From positions 558,001 through 622,000 of the forward strand of contig OZ025856.1 of NCBI GenBank assembly GCA_964019425.1: a DNA stretch of 64,000 nucleotides, written 5' to 3'. This document shows positions 42,351 through 52,790 of the stretch, piece after piece. Source of the stretch: Flectonema sp. DT1601. Lineage: Eukaryota > Euglenozoa > Diplonemea > Diplonemida > Diplonemidae. Numbering within the stretch: position 1 is the stretch's first letter; every line of letters begins with the position of its first letter. A model generated the notes under the pieces. The model did no database searches. It saw only the letters and a program-made list of their open reading frames with translations, and had not been told where the DNA came from. A program made the position numbers and the translations under genes.

Positions 42351-44551
42351 ATGTCTGAGTCGGGGTTAAGTGTTGAAAGTCAGGAACTGCGTAATGTGAC
42401 GGCAACGATTAAAGTGATCGAAGCAATTCAGCTGGCAGAGGTTCGAGGGCAAGATCTCGACAAAGGACAGAAAGAAATGAAGGCTTTGGCAGTACTGAAT
42501 TATCAAGGCAGTCTTGCCAAGTGGCGATCGGAGCTGAAGCTGGAAAGTAAAAATCTGTTTGGGTTGTTGCAAAAGGTATACCTGTACCCCTTTTCCCCGT
42601 ATTTTTGGTCACAGTACAGCCCTTCGGATTGATTATTGAAATTACTTGTTCACCAAAAGAAAAACAATCATCCACACAGACGCCTGATGTTGTACCATAC
42701 ACAGTAGAGGAGGTAGAGCAGCTTTTGGACCATTCAAAAATGAAGATGGAGACTGTTGTTGCAAATATGCCACTCCTTGATAGGGAAAATGCACGCAAGG
42801 CACTTGATGTGGTGTTGCATCAAAAACGTATAAATGATAGGTGGCATGTCATCACAACTGTAGGAATTCCAGGCTCAGGGAAGACCTTCCTGCTACGTAA
42901 AGGGATTATGAATGAGTGGTATCCTGATCGAAGTATTATGATGACCTTTTATGAGGATGCACAGATTATCGATGATGGAAAGATGGATCCGCTTGTTGCC
43001 TTTGCTCGTCAGCTTGTCCAATTAAACAGCTTCAGAAGAGACGTTGATTTCAACCGCATTGTAGACTTCCATGGAGTGATCACAGCCTTTCGACAGAAGC
43101 TTGGCCTATCTGATGAGATCCCTTTGATTGTCTGTGTTGATGAACTTATTAAATTGCGTGAACATCACATTATGAAGCTTCGGAAACAAAGTGTGGATGA
43201 ATCAGAACTCAAGAGTCGTGCAACAGATCGATGCAAAGCGCTGAGAACTGCCCTGATGGCCTATCAGGACATGTGTACCAATGCCAATTTACCCGAGATA
43301 CGATTTGTCTGGACGTCACACACCGAGTTGTTTGATAACGAAATGACCGCGTCTGTAGGTAGTCGTCGTCAGATCGTTCACATACCATTAACAAACCTAA
43401 CTCATGAAAATGCCCTGAATCTATTGAGACTTGACGAACTTAAAGGGGCAGGGGATCTGGTAACTGAGTGGTCATTGAATATGTGTGCTGGTAATCCCCG
43501 TGCGATTGTGAGTCTCCCCAGAGTGATTAATGACGCAAAGCGTTTTGGTACAGCTGGTCTTGCTTCACGCATAGCTAGTGGAATTTATAGAGCATGCATG
43601 TTTCAAACGCTTCACATTTCATTTGTTGAGGACCACCTCGCTGCAGTTCTCACAAAGTCACTCAACAGTGCCACAGAGGATGCATTAAGAATTAGGGGTG
43701 CTCTCCACAAACTCTCCAATGGTGTTGAATGCTTAATTCCAAGTTTGGTTTGGGCATGGGCAAATGAAAACCACACAAAGATGGTTGGGGAGTGGTTGAT
43801 TGAATATTTCGGCAGTGATGCAAACATGAACCCCAAAACATTTGAAGAGACAACACTCTACTTTGAAGGGCTTCTGAACCATGCATACAGACAGCTGAAG
43901 AAAACACCATTTCTGAGTGAATATTTTGATGGGGCTGACCATATCCAGGAAAACATAAAAGAATTAATTGTTCACCCCAGGAAAGTGTTAAGAGCGGAAG
44001 AACCTTCATCCCTTAGCAGCTTGGGATCTGAAGAGCTTTACAATAAGCTCCAATCTGGACAAGCTGTGTACTCGAAAAATGTTGTCGGAGAGGGTGGTGA
44101 CATTCTGATCCCTTTGATGCTCTCTGAAGGAAAGAAAAAGGCAACGCTCTACCTATTCTGTGCCCAGTGCAAACTAGCAAAGAGAGTCGATAACCTCCAA
44201 GAAGTAGAAACGAAGGCTGTGGAAATTCCAGCTGTCCAGGAACTCCAGGCTTGGGCGAATAAACAGAAGAAACCACTTGATGTACATGGTCTTTATTTCA
44301 CCACACACTCACCCAAGCTTCAAACTGCAAAGCGGAAGGGTGTTTGGTTCACAAAGAATTCTATGGAGAAGTGGCTGAGCAGACTTGGTTTGCCAAGAGT
44401 CAATTACCACCATGCAAGAACCTCGACATCTGGTAGCTCCGCATTACTCAGACACCGGGCGATGAGCTGGTCTACACAACAAAGACCCCATCTACCCACA
44501 GCTAGATGCAATGCCCCAAACCTTTTCCGGCGAATCTGTAGATTTTTGTAG
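42351..44551 (+). CDS. RHS: RHS-like P-loop NTPase/nuclease protein, copy A (two exons, 698 aa)
   Basis: Exon 1 (42351-42575, 75 codons) encodes a helical header; exon 2 (42680-44551) encodes the rest, joined in phase by a 104-base putative intron. The protein has Walker A GIPGSGKT, Walker B IVCVDEL, a GNPRA sensor-like motif, and a nuclease-like pattern (GGDILIP, then CAQCK) typical of the REase-fold domain of Crinkler/RHS proteins. From 44443 the end differs from copies A' and B: it finishes LLRHRA, then RRICRFL, a tail shared with RHS D. In trypanosomes RHS proteins are largely nuclear and some affect transcription and mRNA export; the role here is inferred from family. Without splicing, the two frames would be separate ORFs. 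Confidence 0.75.
42576..42679 (+). other. Putative cis-spliced intron in RHS copy A
   Basis: Starts gtatac and ends cacacag. It has in-frame stops and joins the two RHS frames in phase 0 (LLQK, then TPDVVPYT). The diverged RHS C copy has an equivalent interruption at the same codon boundary (56775-56934, gtatat to cccag). Confidence 0.6.
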
Positions 44552-45987
44552 AACTTTGATTTCTTATATTTCTATGGTGGCTTCAGTTACACCTTGAGAA
44601 AGAAAAAAAGAACCTTCTGGTACAATGCTGAGTCATCGTCCATTGCCTTCTCGGATCCCATGAGTTCTTTTAAGATGCTTTAATCCGCCGTTCTCCAATA
44701 GATTTAAGAAAGGTCCCTCAATTTCTTTTCAAGGGAAAACGCGTGTCTACTACTGCGTTCCATAGGCTAATCGAGCTGGTATTCGCTATGTAGGTTTACT
44801 GTTCCTTGATAGAAGAAATTCCCAAAAGTCCTTCAAAGTTTGTTTTAAAAAAACCAAAAACTAGTTGAAACAATAAAAGAAGAAGAAGACGAATAGGAAG
44901 AATGAACGTGTGAAGGAAAAAAAAAAAAAAAATAGTATGCTAAAATCCAAGGTCCGGCGCAGTTATGACATTATGCTGACTGTCATCTTACCTGATCCTT
45001 TTGGTTTTCATTTCTTGCTGAGTGATATGGCTATGTGCTGCCCAAATCTTTTGTGGTACGTTTCTAAAGCTTTTCGGTAAGCCCACAGTACAATTATAAT
45101 GCTTTGGGCAACTGGGTGAACGATCCTGTTCCGGGGTTTTCTATTTTCTTTCGTGGAGTGTGGGCATATGGCACATGTGGTCGTATTATAAAGAAAGATG
45201 TATATGAAAGAAAGAAGATTTTTTATTTTTTTCACCTTCAGATCATTTCTCTTTTATTTTCTTTAGTTGTTTACAACCTGTTAGCCTCTGGGCAAGGTGG
45301 AGGCTGGAAGTCGAGCACTTCCATCCAATACTATGAAACTACAATCAAATGTAAAAAAACCCGCAAACCTGCACTAGAGATACCCATCAGGCTCGCTTCG
45401 CTTGCGCAAAGTTATTTATTTTTTCTGAATTAAGCTTGTTTTTCCTTTGCCTAAGCATGCAAAACTTAAAACGATGGCTAGGTAATAGTGAGTACGTCGC
45501 TTATTTCAAGTTACCCATTTTATCTTTCTGAACAACCTTATTTTACAACCAAGTGAGTTTTTATTCCCTGTCAGGCTTTTTGGCCTCTTTTGGGGCATCC
45601 TTTCTGTTGTTCTATCTCTCAGTTAATTTTAGTTTTCTGTTTCATTCAGCTTTTTCTTAGCAAACGCAAACTGAACTTAAAAACAAATAATCTTCTGCCA
45701 AAGCTTTTTGCAGCAGACATTGAATTTTATGTCTGCTTCTTCCCTCCTTCGTTCCTTCTCGGTTCCTCTTTCTCAGTATTTTAAGTAACCCATTTCTATT
45801 TTCTTGATGTGATACTTCTGCTTTGCCTTCCGCTAACTTTTGGGAGGGCTTCATCACCAACGCTTTCTTTTTTGAGCCTTTTGTCGTTGTTCTGTTAGTT
45901 TCTGTCCCACCCAGCTCTTAGGCAGCACCTTACATAGTAGCCCCAATTTCCTTGGGACCCAAAAAATCCCCAATACTGGTAATAATA
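44443..45987 (+). repeat. Alternative RHS tail and diverged 3' flank, copy A
   Basis: The first 109 bases encode the end of copy A. The rest is non-coding: an A run near 44914-44931, a 45-base stretch like 1914-1955 (45269-45310), a cccgcactagagataccc-type element (45355-45408), and a region diverged from 46747-46990. It ends with a motif, cccaaaaaatccccaatact, also at 47091 and 55415, where the next RHS fragment begins. That repeated motif is the likely recombination point. Confidence 0.6.
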
Positions 45988-46746
45988 CTGAACCATGCAT
46001 ACAGACAGCTGAAGAAAACACCATTTCTGAGTGAATATTTTGATGGGGCTGACCATATCCAGGAAAACATAGAAGAATTGATTGTTCACCCCAGGAAAGT
46101 GTTAAGAGCGGAAAAACCTTCATCCCTTAGCAGCTTGGGATCTGAAGAGCTTTACAATAAGCTCCAATCTGGACAAGCTGTGTACTCGAAAAATGTTGTC
46201 GGAGAGGGTGGTGACATTCTGATCCCTTTGATGCTCTCTGAAGGAAAGAAAAAGGCAACGCTCTACTTATTCTGTGCCCAGTGCAAACTAACTAAGAGAG
46301 TCGATAACCTCCAAGAAGTAGAAACGAAGGCTGTGGAAATTCCAGCTGTCCGGGAACTCCAGGCTTGGGCGAATAAACAGAAGAAACCACTTGATGTACA
46401 TGGTCTTTATTTCACCACGCACACACCCAAGCTTCAAACTGCAAAGCGGAAGGGTGTTTGGTTCACAAAGAATTCTATGGAGAAGTGGCTGAGCAGACTT
46501 GGTTTGCCAAGAGTCAATTACCACCATGCAAGAACCTCGACATCTGGTAGCTCCGCTGACCCTGCATCACCAAAACATAAAGAATCAAAGGAAAATTCCA
46601 ATCAAATACCCCACGACACCACTAGAAATAAATTAAAAAGACACCTTTCAGAAAGCAGCAACGATACACCAAATCTAAGGTCTGAACCAACTGGTAGAGT
46701 TACTAAGAGAGGCAAAAGCCATGTGTCGGAGGAAAATAACTGGTAA
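45988..46746 (+). pseudogene. RHS: RHS 3' fragment, copy A'
   Basis: A copy of the C-terminal third of RHS, starting mid-domain (LNHAYRQLKK) and covering the nuclease-like region (GGDILIP, CAQCK) to the native basic tail (NKLKRHL, RVTKRGK) and TAA stop. It has no P-loop and no proper start. It is closer to copy B than to copy A, so it probably arose by unequal exchange with a B-like gene. The reading frame is otherwise open. Confidence 0.75.
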
Positions 46747-47832
46747 TAATGTAAAAAAACCCGCACTAGAGATACCCGTCGAGGCTCGCTTCGCTCGCTT
46801 TGTTTTGTTTTTGTTTTTTTGAATTCAACTTGTTTTTCCTTTGGTTGAGTATGCTAAAATGACAACGATGGCTGGGTTATTATAATGGATATGTGGATTA
46901 TTTCAAGTTAACCATTTTACCATTTTTATCCTTGTGAACAACTTTGTTTTAGTTACCTCTGTTTTTATATTTCCTGTATTAGGACCCAAAAAGCTTTCCT
47001 CTTTTGGGTCCCCAAACAAAAGACAGCCGTCAGCGGGTATCGAAAAGTGCGGGTTCGCACATCCAAAAAAAGAAGAGTTTTTTTCCTTGGAACCCAAAAA
47101 ATCCCCAATACTGATAATAATGTAAAAAAAGCCCACGGTAGCTCAAAATTTCATTTAGGTAATATGCCACCAAAACTGCGGACCTATTAAAAATCATTAT
47201 CAGCGTTGCAGCAGCTGACATGTTCATTCACCGATTATTTTTCTGCAATAAAATTACTATTCATCTTGCCTTTCGAACCATAACAATTTCCCCTTTATCA
47301 GATTTCTCTATCCCTGTGTTCACCACACTCAATAATCTTTAATAAGGGCCTGGCACAACCCCTGCGCAGAAGTAATCTGCACCCTTTTACAGTAGATGCT
47401 TCTAAGTTGTTGATCTCAGTTTGTGTTATTCATTACTTTATCATCATTTTCTCTCTCAGGTGCAATACAATGATGGAATGCTAATTACCCCAAATTCCTT
47501 GGAACCCAAAAAACCCCCCAGCCAGTTTTTTGATTCCCAACTTCTTCAAACTATTTTTTTTATCTTTTTTTTTTTTTTTTTGCATTTAACAAGTATTGTA
47601 GGAACGAAAAAGAATGTTGGCAGCACACGTAAACCTCCTTTAGCTTTATTAGTTTAAGTCGGTTCACGGTTTCGTGCACAAACAAAAATATAGTGTAATA
47701 TCATTATTTTCTGTATAGTTTTTAAGATGAAGCCAATTCTTTTTTTGATCGTTCATCCATGAGATAGGATGGATGACGCCATGCCTTGTCGCTGACAAGC
47801 GCACTCTCTTATTTTTTCGAGGTTGAAACCCT
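46747..47832 (+). repeat. RHS 3' flank module, copy A'
   Basis: Almost identical to 55073-56160 after copy B. It includes the cccgcactagagataccc element 9 bases after the stop, two copies of the aacccaaaaaa motif, a T run (47563-47581), and at 47652-47743 a short stretch matching both ends of the DIRS-like element. A small hairpin (cttgtc/gacaag) lies near 47785. No gene is seen. It ends gaggttgaaaccc where the DIRS-like element starts. Confidence 0.75.
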
Positions 47833-47892
47833 TTCTGTACTTTATTGTTTAAGTCGGTTCACGGTTTCGTGCACAAACAAAAAACTCACAAA

Positions 47893-48780
47893 ATGTCGAA
47901 AGTAGATATCCCACAAGATTCCGACTGGTCAACTGTCGAGGTGCCTGAGATCCCGGAAGGGGCGCATCCGTCAGCGACAGACCAATGTTGTGTGTTTCCG
48001 TTATGCGGAAAAATACATACGGACGGCACGAACTGTCACCGATGCGGTGAAATGGGCGAGACGGAATGTCTCAAGTCCCGTTTAGGCAACGACGAAGTCA
48101 CCCAAGCCAGGTGGTTGCCTGAGGCATCCCAGGAATGGGTGTGTCCTCCATGTGGGTTTGTGCTCCGGAATGCAGCCCCATATGCAATGCTCGTACCGGA
48201 AGGGCGACATTTTAACGCAACGATGCCAGTTGCGGAAACAGTTAGGGAATTAACTGTAGTGGAGCGGGTGACGATGGATCCACGTAGGGTCGTCACTTGG
48301 GTGGAAAACCTAAAAACCCCGTCTGGCCTGAATTACGTGTTTGCAGGTTTGCAACAGCGTTACGGCACAGTCAACGGAAAAGCAATCCCGGAGACTGCTG
48401 TCGAGGGCGGGGGGGCAGTGTCGCACGAAATGCGGCACTTGCTGAGAATGATTGACGGCCTGCTACCGGTCTCCAACAGCTCAGGGCACGTCAGGCAGAC
48501 GTTGCAAGTGGCGGTGGACCGCATGGAAGATCTGCTGTTCTCGACGAGGAACAGAAAGATGACCGGCGCCTATGAGGGGTACCTCAAGACGTACGGATAC
48601 GGGGAGTATACGGAGCGACTAATTGGCCTCGCGATGAAGGAGACGATGAGAACCGCGCTCCCGGGACAAACCCACGAGGGTGACCAAATGAACGGTGGCG
48701 ACCGTAAACGTCATTTTTCCGGGAAGGGAGCTGGAGGAAATTTTTCCGGGAAGGGAGCTGGAGGAAAGAGGAAGTATTGA
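47893..48780 (+). CDS. DIRS-like element ORF1 (gag-like), 295 aa
   Basis: Part of the retrotransposon at 47833-51535. The N-terminal third has paired Cys/His residues (CVFPLCGK, NCHRCGE, WVCPPCG) that look like a zinc-binding module. The C-terminus repeats FSGKGAGG twice and is basic. By position it is the nucleic-acid-binding structural protein. It stops directly before the recombinase ATG. Confidence 0.65.
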   Translation: MSKVDIPQDSDWSTVEVPEIPEGAHPSATDQCCVFPLCGKIHTDGTNCHRCGEMGETECLKSRLGNDEVTQARWLPEASQEWVCPPCGFVLRNAAPYAMLVPEGRHFNATMPVAETVRELTVVERVTMDPRRVVTWVENLKTPSGLNYVFAGLQQRYGTVNGKAIPETAVEGGGAVSHEMRHLLRMIDGLLPVSNSSGHVRQTLQVAVDRMEDLLFSTRNRKMTGAYEGYLKTYGYGEYTERLIGLAMKETMRTALPGQTHEGDQMNGGDRKRHFSGKGAGGNFSGKGAGGKRKY

Positions 48781-49719
48781 ATGGAGGAAAAACCACACGA
48801 TGTGTGGGGGCCTGTTCCGGAAGGGACGCAAGGCAAAAAGCGGATCGGAAGACCGCCGAAAAAATCACTTGCCATAGTGAACTCGGAGAAACTCGAGGAA
48901 CTCGAGAGTCAGCTGGACCTGACACTGACCGGTTGTTTCGCCGAATCGACACAAGCATCGATAAGATCGGTAATGCGAAATTGGATCCCCTTCGATGCAA
49001 CCATATGTGCGATAAAACCGGATATGCCGCCGACGCGGAGTTTCCTCCTGTGGCTACAGGCAAAGATCAACTTGGGAGAGTTGCAACCACAGTCGGCGAA
49101 CCAATACTTGGCAAGTTTTCGCTCGGCTGCAATTCCGCCCACAGCTGCATTCCGGAAGGCCATGACAAGGTCAACAGACGAAAATCAGCGAAGGGAGGGA
49201 ATGCTGACGAAAATACGCACCAAGGAAGAGATCACGGAAGTAATCCGTCGACAGGAAGGGATGTATGTAGCGGTGTTGGCCACACAATGGTCTCTGGCGG
49301 CGAGATTTATCGACCTGATGCTACTGAGGAGACGGGACATCCGGGAAGTCAGGAACGGTTACCTAATTGGCTTGGTCGGGGGGAAGACCGACAAAACGAG
49401 ACGAGGTCAATGGATTCTGGTAGCAAAAAATGGCTCTTTATTCCGCGTGGTGTTGCAATGGTTGGCAACAACGAATGGCGAAATGGTATTCACGGGTTTG
49501 AACCGATCGGGATACAACAGATGGCTGGAAAGACATCTCGACACCACGAGCCACTACATACGTCACAGTGCACTCACGTATGTCGCGTTGGAGTCGTCGG
49601 AACGGGACGCTCAGGCGATGGCGCGGCATGCATCAGGGACGTCAACCCAGTTCTACATACCGCCGGAGACTTGGACCTCGACTCGGAATACGATAAAAGC
49701 GGCCGCACTACTGCAGTGA
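48781..49719 (+). CDS. DIRS-like element tyrosine recombinase, 312 aa
   Basis: Part of the retrotransposon at 47833-51535. The C-terminal half shows the tyrosine recombinase signature: an Arg in SLAARFIDLMLLRRRD, the HYIRHSALTY box, and ARHASGTSTQFYI containing the likely catalytic Tyr. The N-terminal ~120 residues resemble a core-binding domain. It would insert the circular cDNA without an integrase. Confidence 0.75.
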   Translation: MEEKPHDVWGPVPEGTQGKKRIGRPPKKSLAIVNSEKLEELESQLDLTLTGCFAESTQASIRSVMRNWIPFDATICAIKPDMPPTRSFLLWLQAKINLGELQPQSANQYLASFRSAAIPPTAAFRKAMTRSTDENQRREGMLTKIRTKEEITEVIRRQEGMYVAVLATQWSLAARFIDLMLLRRRDIREVRNGYLIGLVGGKTDKTRRGQWILVAKNGSLFRVVLQWLATTNGEMVFTGLNRSGYNRWLERHLDTTSHYIRHSALTYVALESSERDAQAMARHASGTSTQFYIPPETWTSTRNTIKAAALLQ

Positions 49720-51323
49720 AAGCGATCCATGACAGACCTTTTTGGGCTTCAAAATTGGAAGCAGGATTCCGCATGTACGACTACGCGGAAGGATGGCTAA
49801 CGGGGATAACTGGAACACGTTGTCCGCGAACATGTTATGACGGAACCATATCTGGAATAAGAATGGAACCGGTAAACATGGAACTGCTAGTGGGAAGCTA
49901 TCCGAACCTGAGAACAAACATGAGATGGATTGCAGATCCGAACTTTGTCATCCAAGTGATTAACAATTCGCCACAAGAAGACGAATCTGGGATAGGCGCA
50001 AAGAATGTCCAATTAAAACCTCATACCGAACGCATGCTTGAGCTTGGTTTCGCAGAACCATCTCCTAGATCGACGACGAATAGATTCATGCACTCTGCGT
50101 TTCTCATACCGAAAAGTACACCTGGACAATTACGTTTCATCCTAAATTGTAAGACTATTAATGAGTTAACAGCTTATACCTCGTTACCGCCATGCAGGCT
50201 ACCGTCTTACGAAACGATAGTGGAAACCTTGCTACCACGTAGGTACGCTTGCGAGTTTGACTTTACATCGTATTTCTTTCAATTCCCGATTCCTGAAAGA
50301 ATTAGACCGTTGTTCTCTTTTCGAGTAGACAAGAAGATCTACCGGATGACACGTCTACCGATGGGGTACAGAGGTGCACCTCAATTAGCCCAGGCTGTTC
50401 TTCTGAATCTGATCGAAGATGCAATAGATGGGAGGGATGTGTCCGGCATTGGGTGGATTGACAATGCCATCTTTGCGGCGGATGATATACAGGTTCTACA
50501 ATCGGTTAGAGATAGATTCCGAACTCTATGTCTGAAATATTCAATTACGATAGGCGCGGTCACAGAACCCAACACATACATAATCACATTAGGAATAGAA
50601 GCTGACTTGACGAGGAAATGTTGGAAACTAAAGGAAAAATGGGTCAAAGCGGTCGCTGAACCAGGGAAAATGATCTTGGACTCACGCGTGAACCTACGAC
50701 GTAGTTACTGGAAGATTTCGGGAATCATTTTGTGGAGACGTCATGCGCTAAGATTACGTCTACACGAGGCGACAGAACTCCTGATGGGAATGTCTGAACT
50801 GATGCAGGAAGGCGACCCGAAATCTAAGGTTTTCTGGAACACAGCAGTAAAAATCTCAGAGGAGTACATGAACTCTCTTAGGCTCGAGTTCAGGGAGCTT
50901 GTGAAGAACGAATGGGTGCGGTGGAATAAGCGTAGCTATGAAACAGAAATGACTTTCGTATCTGATGCAAGTACAAAAGCCTGGGCATTTGTAGTGGGAA
51001 ACTCTTATCGGAGAGGACGCTTCCCGCGCGATATAGTGAACATGGGGATTTTCGAAAAGGAATTTTTCGCAGTAGTCAAGGCCATTGAATATGTAGTGAC
51101 AGAGTTAAAACTGCAGAGTTGCAGGGTGACGGGACATGTAGACAACAAGGGAGTTATCGGTTCGTTGCACCGTGGCTATTCTCTACAACAAAATGTACAA
51201 CCCATGTTACGGACTATTCATCGACTGTTGGACAGGTCTAGTTCAGTTCTGCACGTCGAGTACGTGGCGAGCGAGGACAATATTGCTGACAAGCACACTA
51301 GACTGGAAGATGAAGCATACTAA
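49720..51323 (+). CDS. DIRS-like element reverse transcriptase and RNase H
   Basis: Part of the retrotransposon at 47833-51535. The frame is open from inside the recombinase ORF (48777); the unique part starts after it. Reverse transcriptase motifs include SAFLIPKS, RFILNCKTIN, CEFDFTSYFFQFP, RLPMGYRGAPQLAQ and GWIDNAIFA. RNase H motifs follow: SDASTKAWAF, FEKEFFAVVKAI, HVDNKG and EDNIADKHTR. The start of the protein is uncertain because frames overlap, as is usual for the group. Confidence 0.75.
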
Positions 51324-51535
51324 GAAATGATACACAAGAAGAACGAACACCGCATCGCATCGGTTTATTATCTCATAAAAGACCGTTATTCTCCCAACTT
51401 TGATAGATACCATATCAAACTAGACACGACGGCCACGAACAATCCACTGGAAAGGGGTCCGGTTTCGTGCACAAACAAAAAATCACAGTGTTATATCATT
51501 ATTTTCTGTATAGTTGAAGTTAAAGCCAATTCTTT

Positions 51536-52790
51536 TTATGTAAAAGTATTTACGTCAATCACAGTGTGTCTTCCTACATTAACATTACCTTTAGTTAACA
51601 CGCAGAAAAGTACACTGTTTTTACATTGTCAAAGTTTCACCCCGCAGAAAAGTAGCTATAGTTTAGTTTTCGTTGCGGTAAGAAAAAAAAAAAAAAAAAA
51701 AAATAGGCAAAAGGCGCTCAACTATGTTCAGGTGGCCTCAGTGGCATTATGAGCCCTAATTTCACGCTTCTTCGAAAAGTAAAATTATTGAACCCGTGAG
51801 TATAATTATAATTATGTACAGGGCAATAGTGAAATGGAAGAATACGATTCCACCCGTCAGTTTACACGTGCACCGTCCGAACCCCAACATGCGGGAAAAA
51901 GACGAAGAAAAGCAAAGGGTGCTCTCACAGATGATAAAGACCTCTGCAAGCTTTGTGGGTAATTTACTCACATGTAAACGCCTTCTTTATGGGGAGACTC
52001 TCTAACACAATTGTGTTTGTCAAATGTCCAAGAAACTGCTGAGGGACTTATTTTTAACTATGCAAGACAAGAGGGGTGGTGAGATTTGGGAGGTTTTTAA
52101 TTCAAAGAGAGTCCCTGTTTTATGAACCTGTTGTTACTTACTTGGTCAGGCGAAGTGTGTAATGGTTGACTGTGGCTCCGTATTTCAAAGTGCGGTGGAA
52201 TATTTGTCAATTCCCCTCTTGTCTTGGGGGGAGAATTTGGCAGACGCAAGCCCCCCTTGACGAGACTATAAGCGAAACCTACACTCTGTCGTATTACATT
52301 ATGCCCTGGTTTTGGTTTCCCAAAGCTCACGATTAATTCGTAATTGAATAACTCGATTCCGTGCACTGCACTGAATGACAACACGGAAAAAGAGACATGT
52401 ATGCAGCTAAGTTAGAAACATTGATTGTAATGTAGAGCAAGTAAGTCAATTGCAGAGTGTTAGCCTGCATTAACATTTTAGTCACTGTGTCATGAGTTTT
52501 TTAATTTCATTATTGAGTTCTGATACAATACAAGAGATTTATATTCGTATGAACCTAATCAAACAGTCTTCCCCCCTTGCACTCTTCTCAGCTTGGTAAG
52601 GGGGGAAAAAAAAAAAGAAATGTCATGGCTTCATAATTCATTTTTGAATTTCGAAACAGGGTAGCCTTAGTGCCACATCACATGGACGATCATCCTTTTG
52701 TGAAATTGATGTACACAGTCAGCTTGGATTGAGAAATCTGACAAATGGTTCTATTATCGTTTTTCATTCACATAGACTAAACAGAACAAA
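51536..52790 (+). repeat. RHS 5' flank module, copy B
   Basis: Over 99% like 41096-42350, with only scattered base changes. It starts exactly where the DIRS-like element ends, so the farther upstream part of the module (equivalent to 40931-41095) is missing. It carries a ~45-bp repeat (51613-51642), the gaatttggc/gacgcaagcc motif (52233-52259) and the acceptor AG at 52774-52775. Confidence 0.8.

Larger units (their letters stand above)
47833..51535 (+). mobile_element. DIRS-like (VIPER/TATE type) tyrosine-recombinase retrotransposon, looks whole
   Basis: About 3.7 kb, lying between RHS A' and RHS B. Parts in order: a gag-like ORF, a tyrosine recombinase ORF, and an RT/RNase H ORF in an overlapping frame, the order known from kinetoplastid VIPER/TATE elements. 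A ~28-bp direct repeat (cggtttcgtgcacaaacaaa) occurs near both ends, at about 47864 and 51463, fitting the split direct repeats of the group. No breaks are apparent, so it is probably young. Both flanks are RHS flank modules. Confidence 0.8.

Noticed and set aside
43612-44276. Minus-strand ORFs over the RHS genes (also at 54052-54853)
   Set aside because: They are antisense shadows, duplicated exactly with each RHS copy and lacking recognisable features.
47838-47850. Shared tctgtactttattgt between the LINE 5' end (15394) and the DIRS-like left edge as a common target site
   Set aside because: A 15-base AT-rich match is expected by chance in a window this size, and the two elements use different insertion mechanisms.
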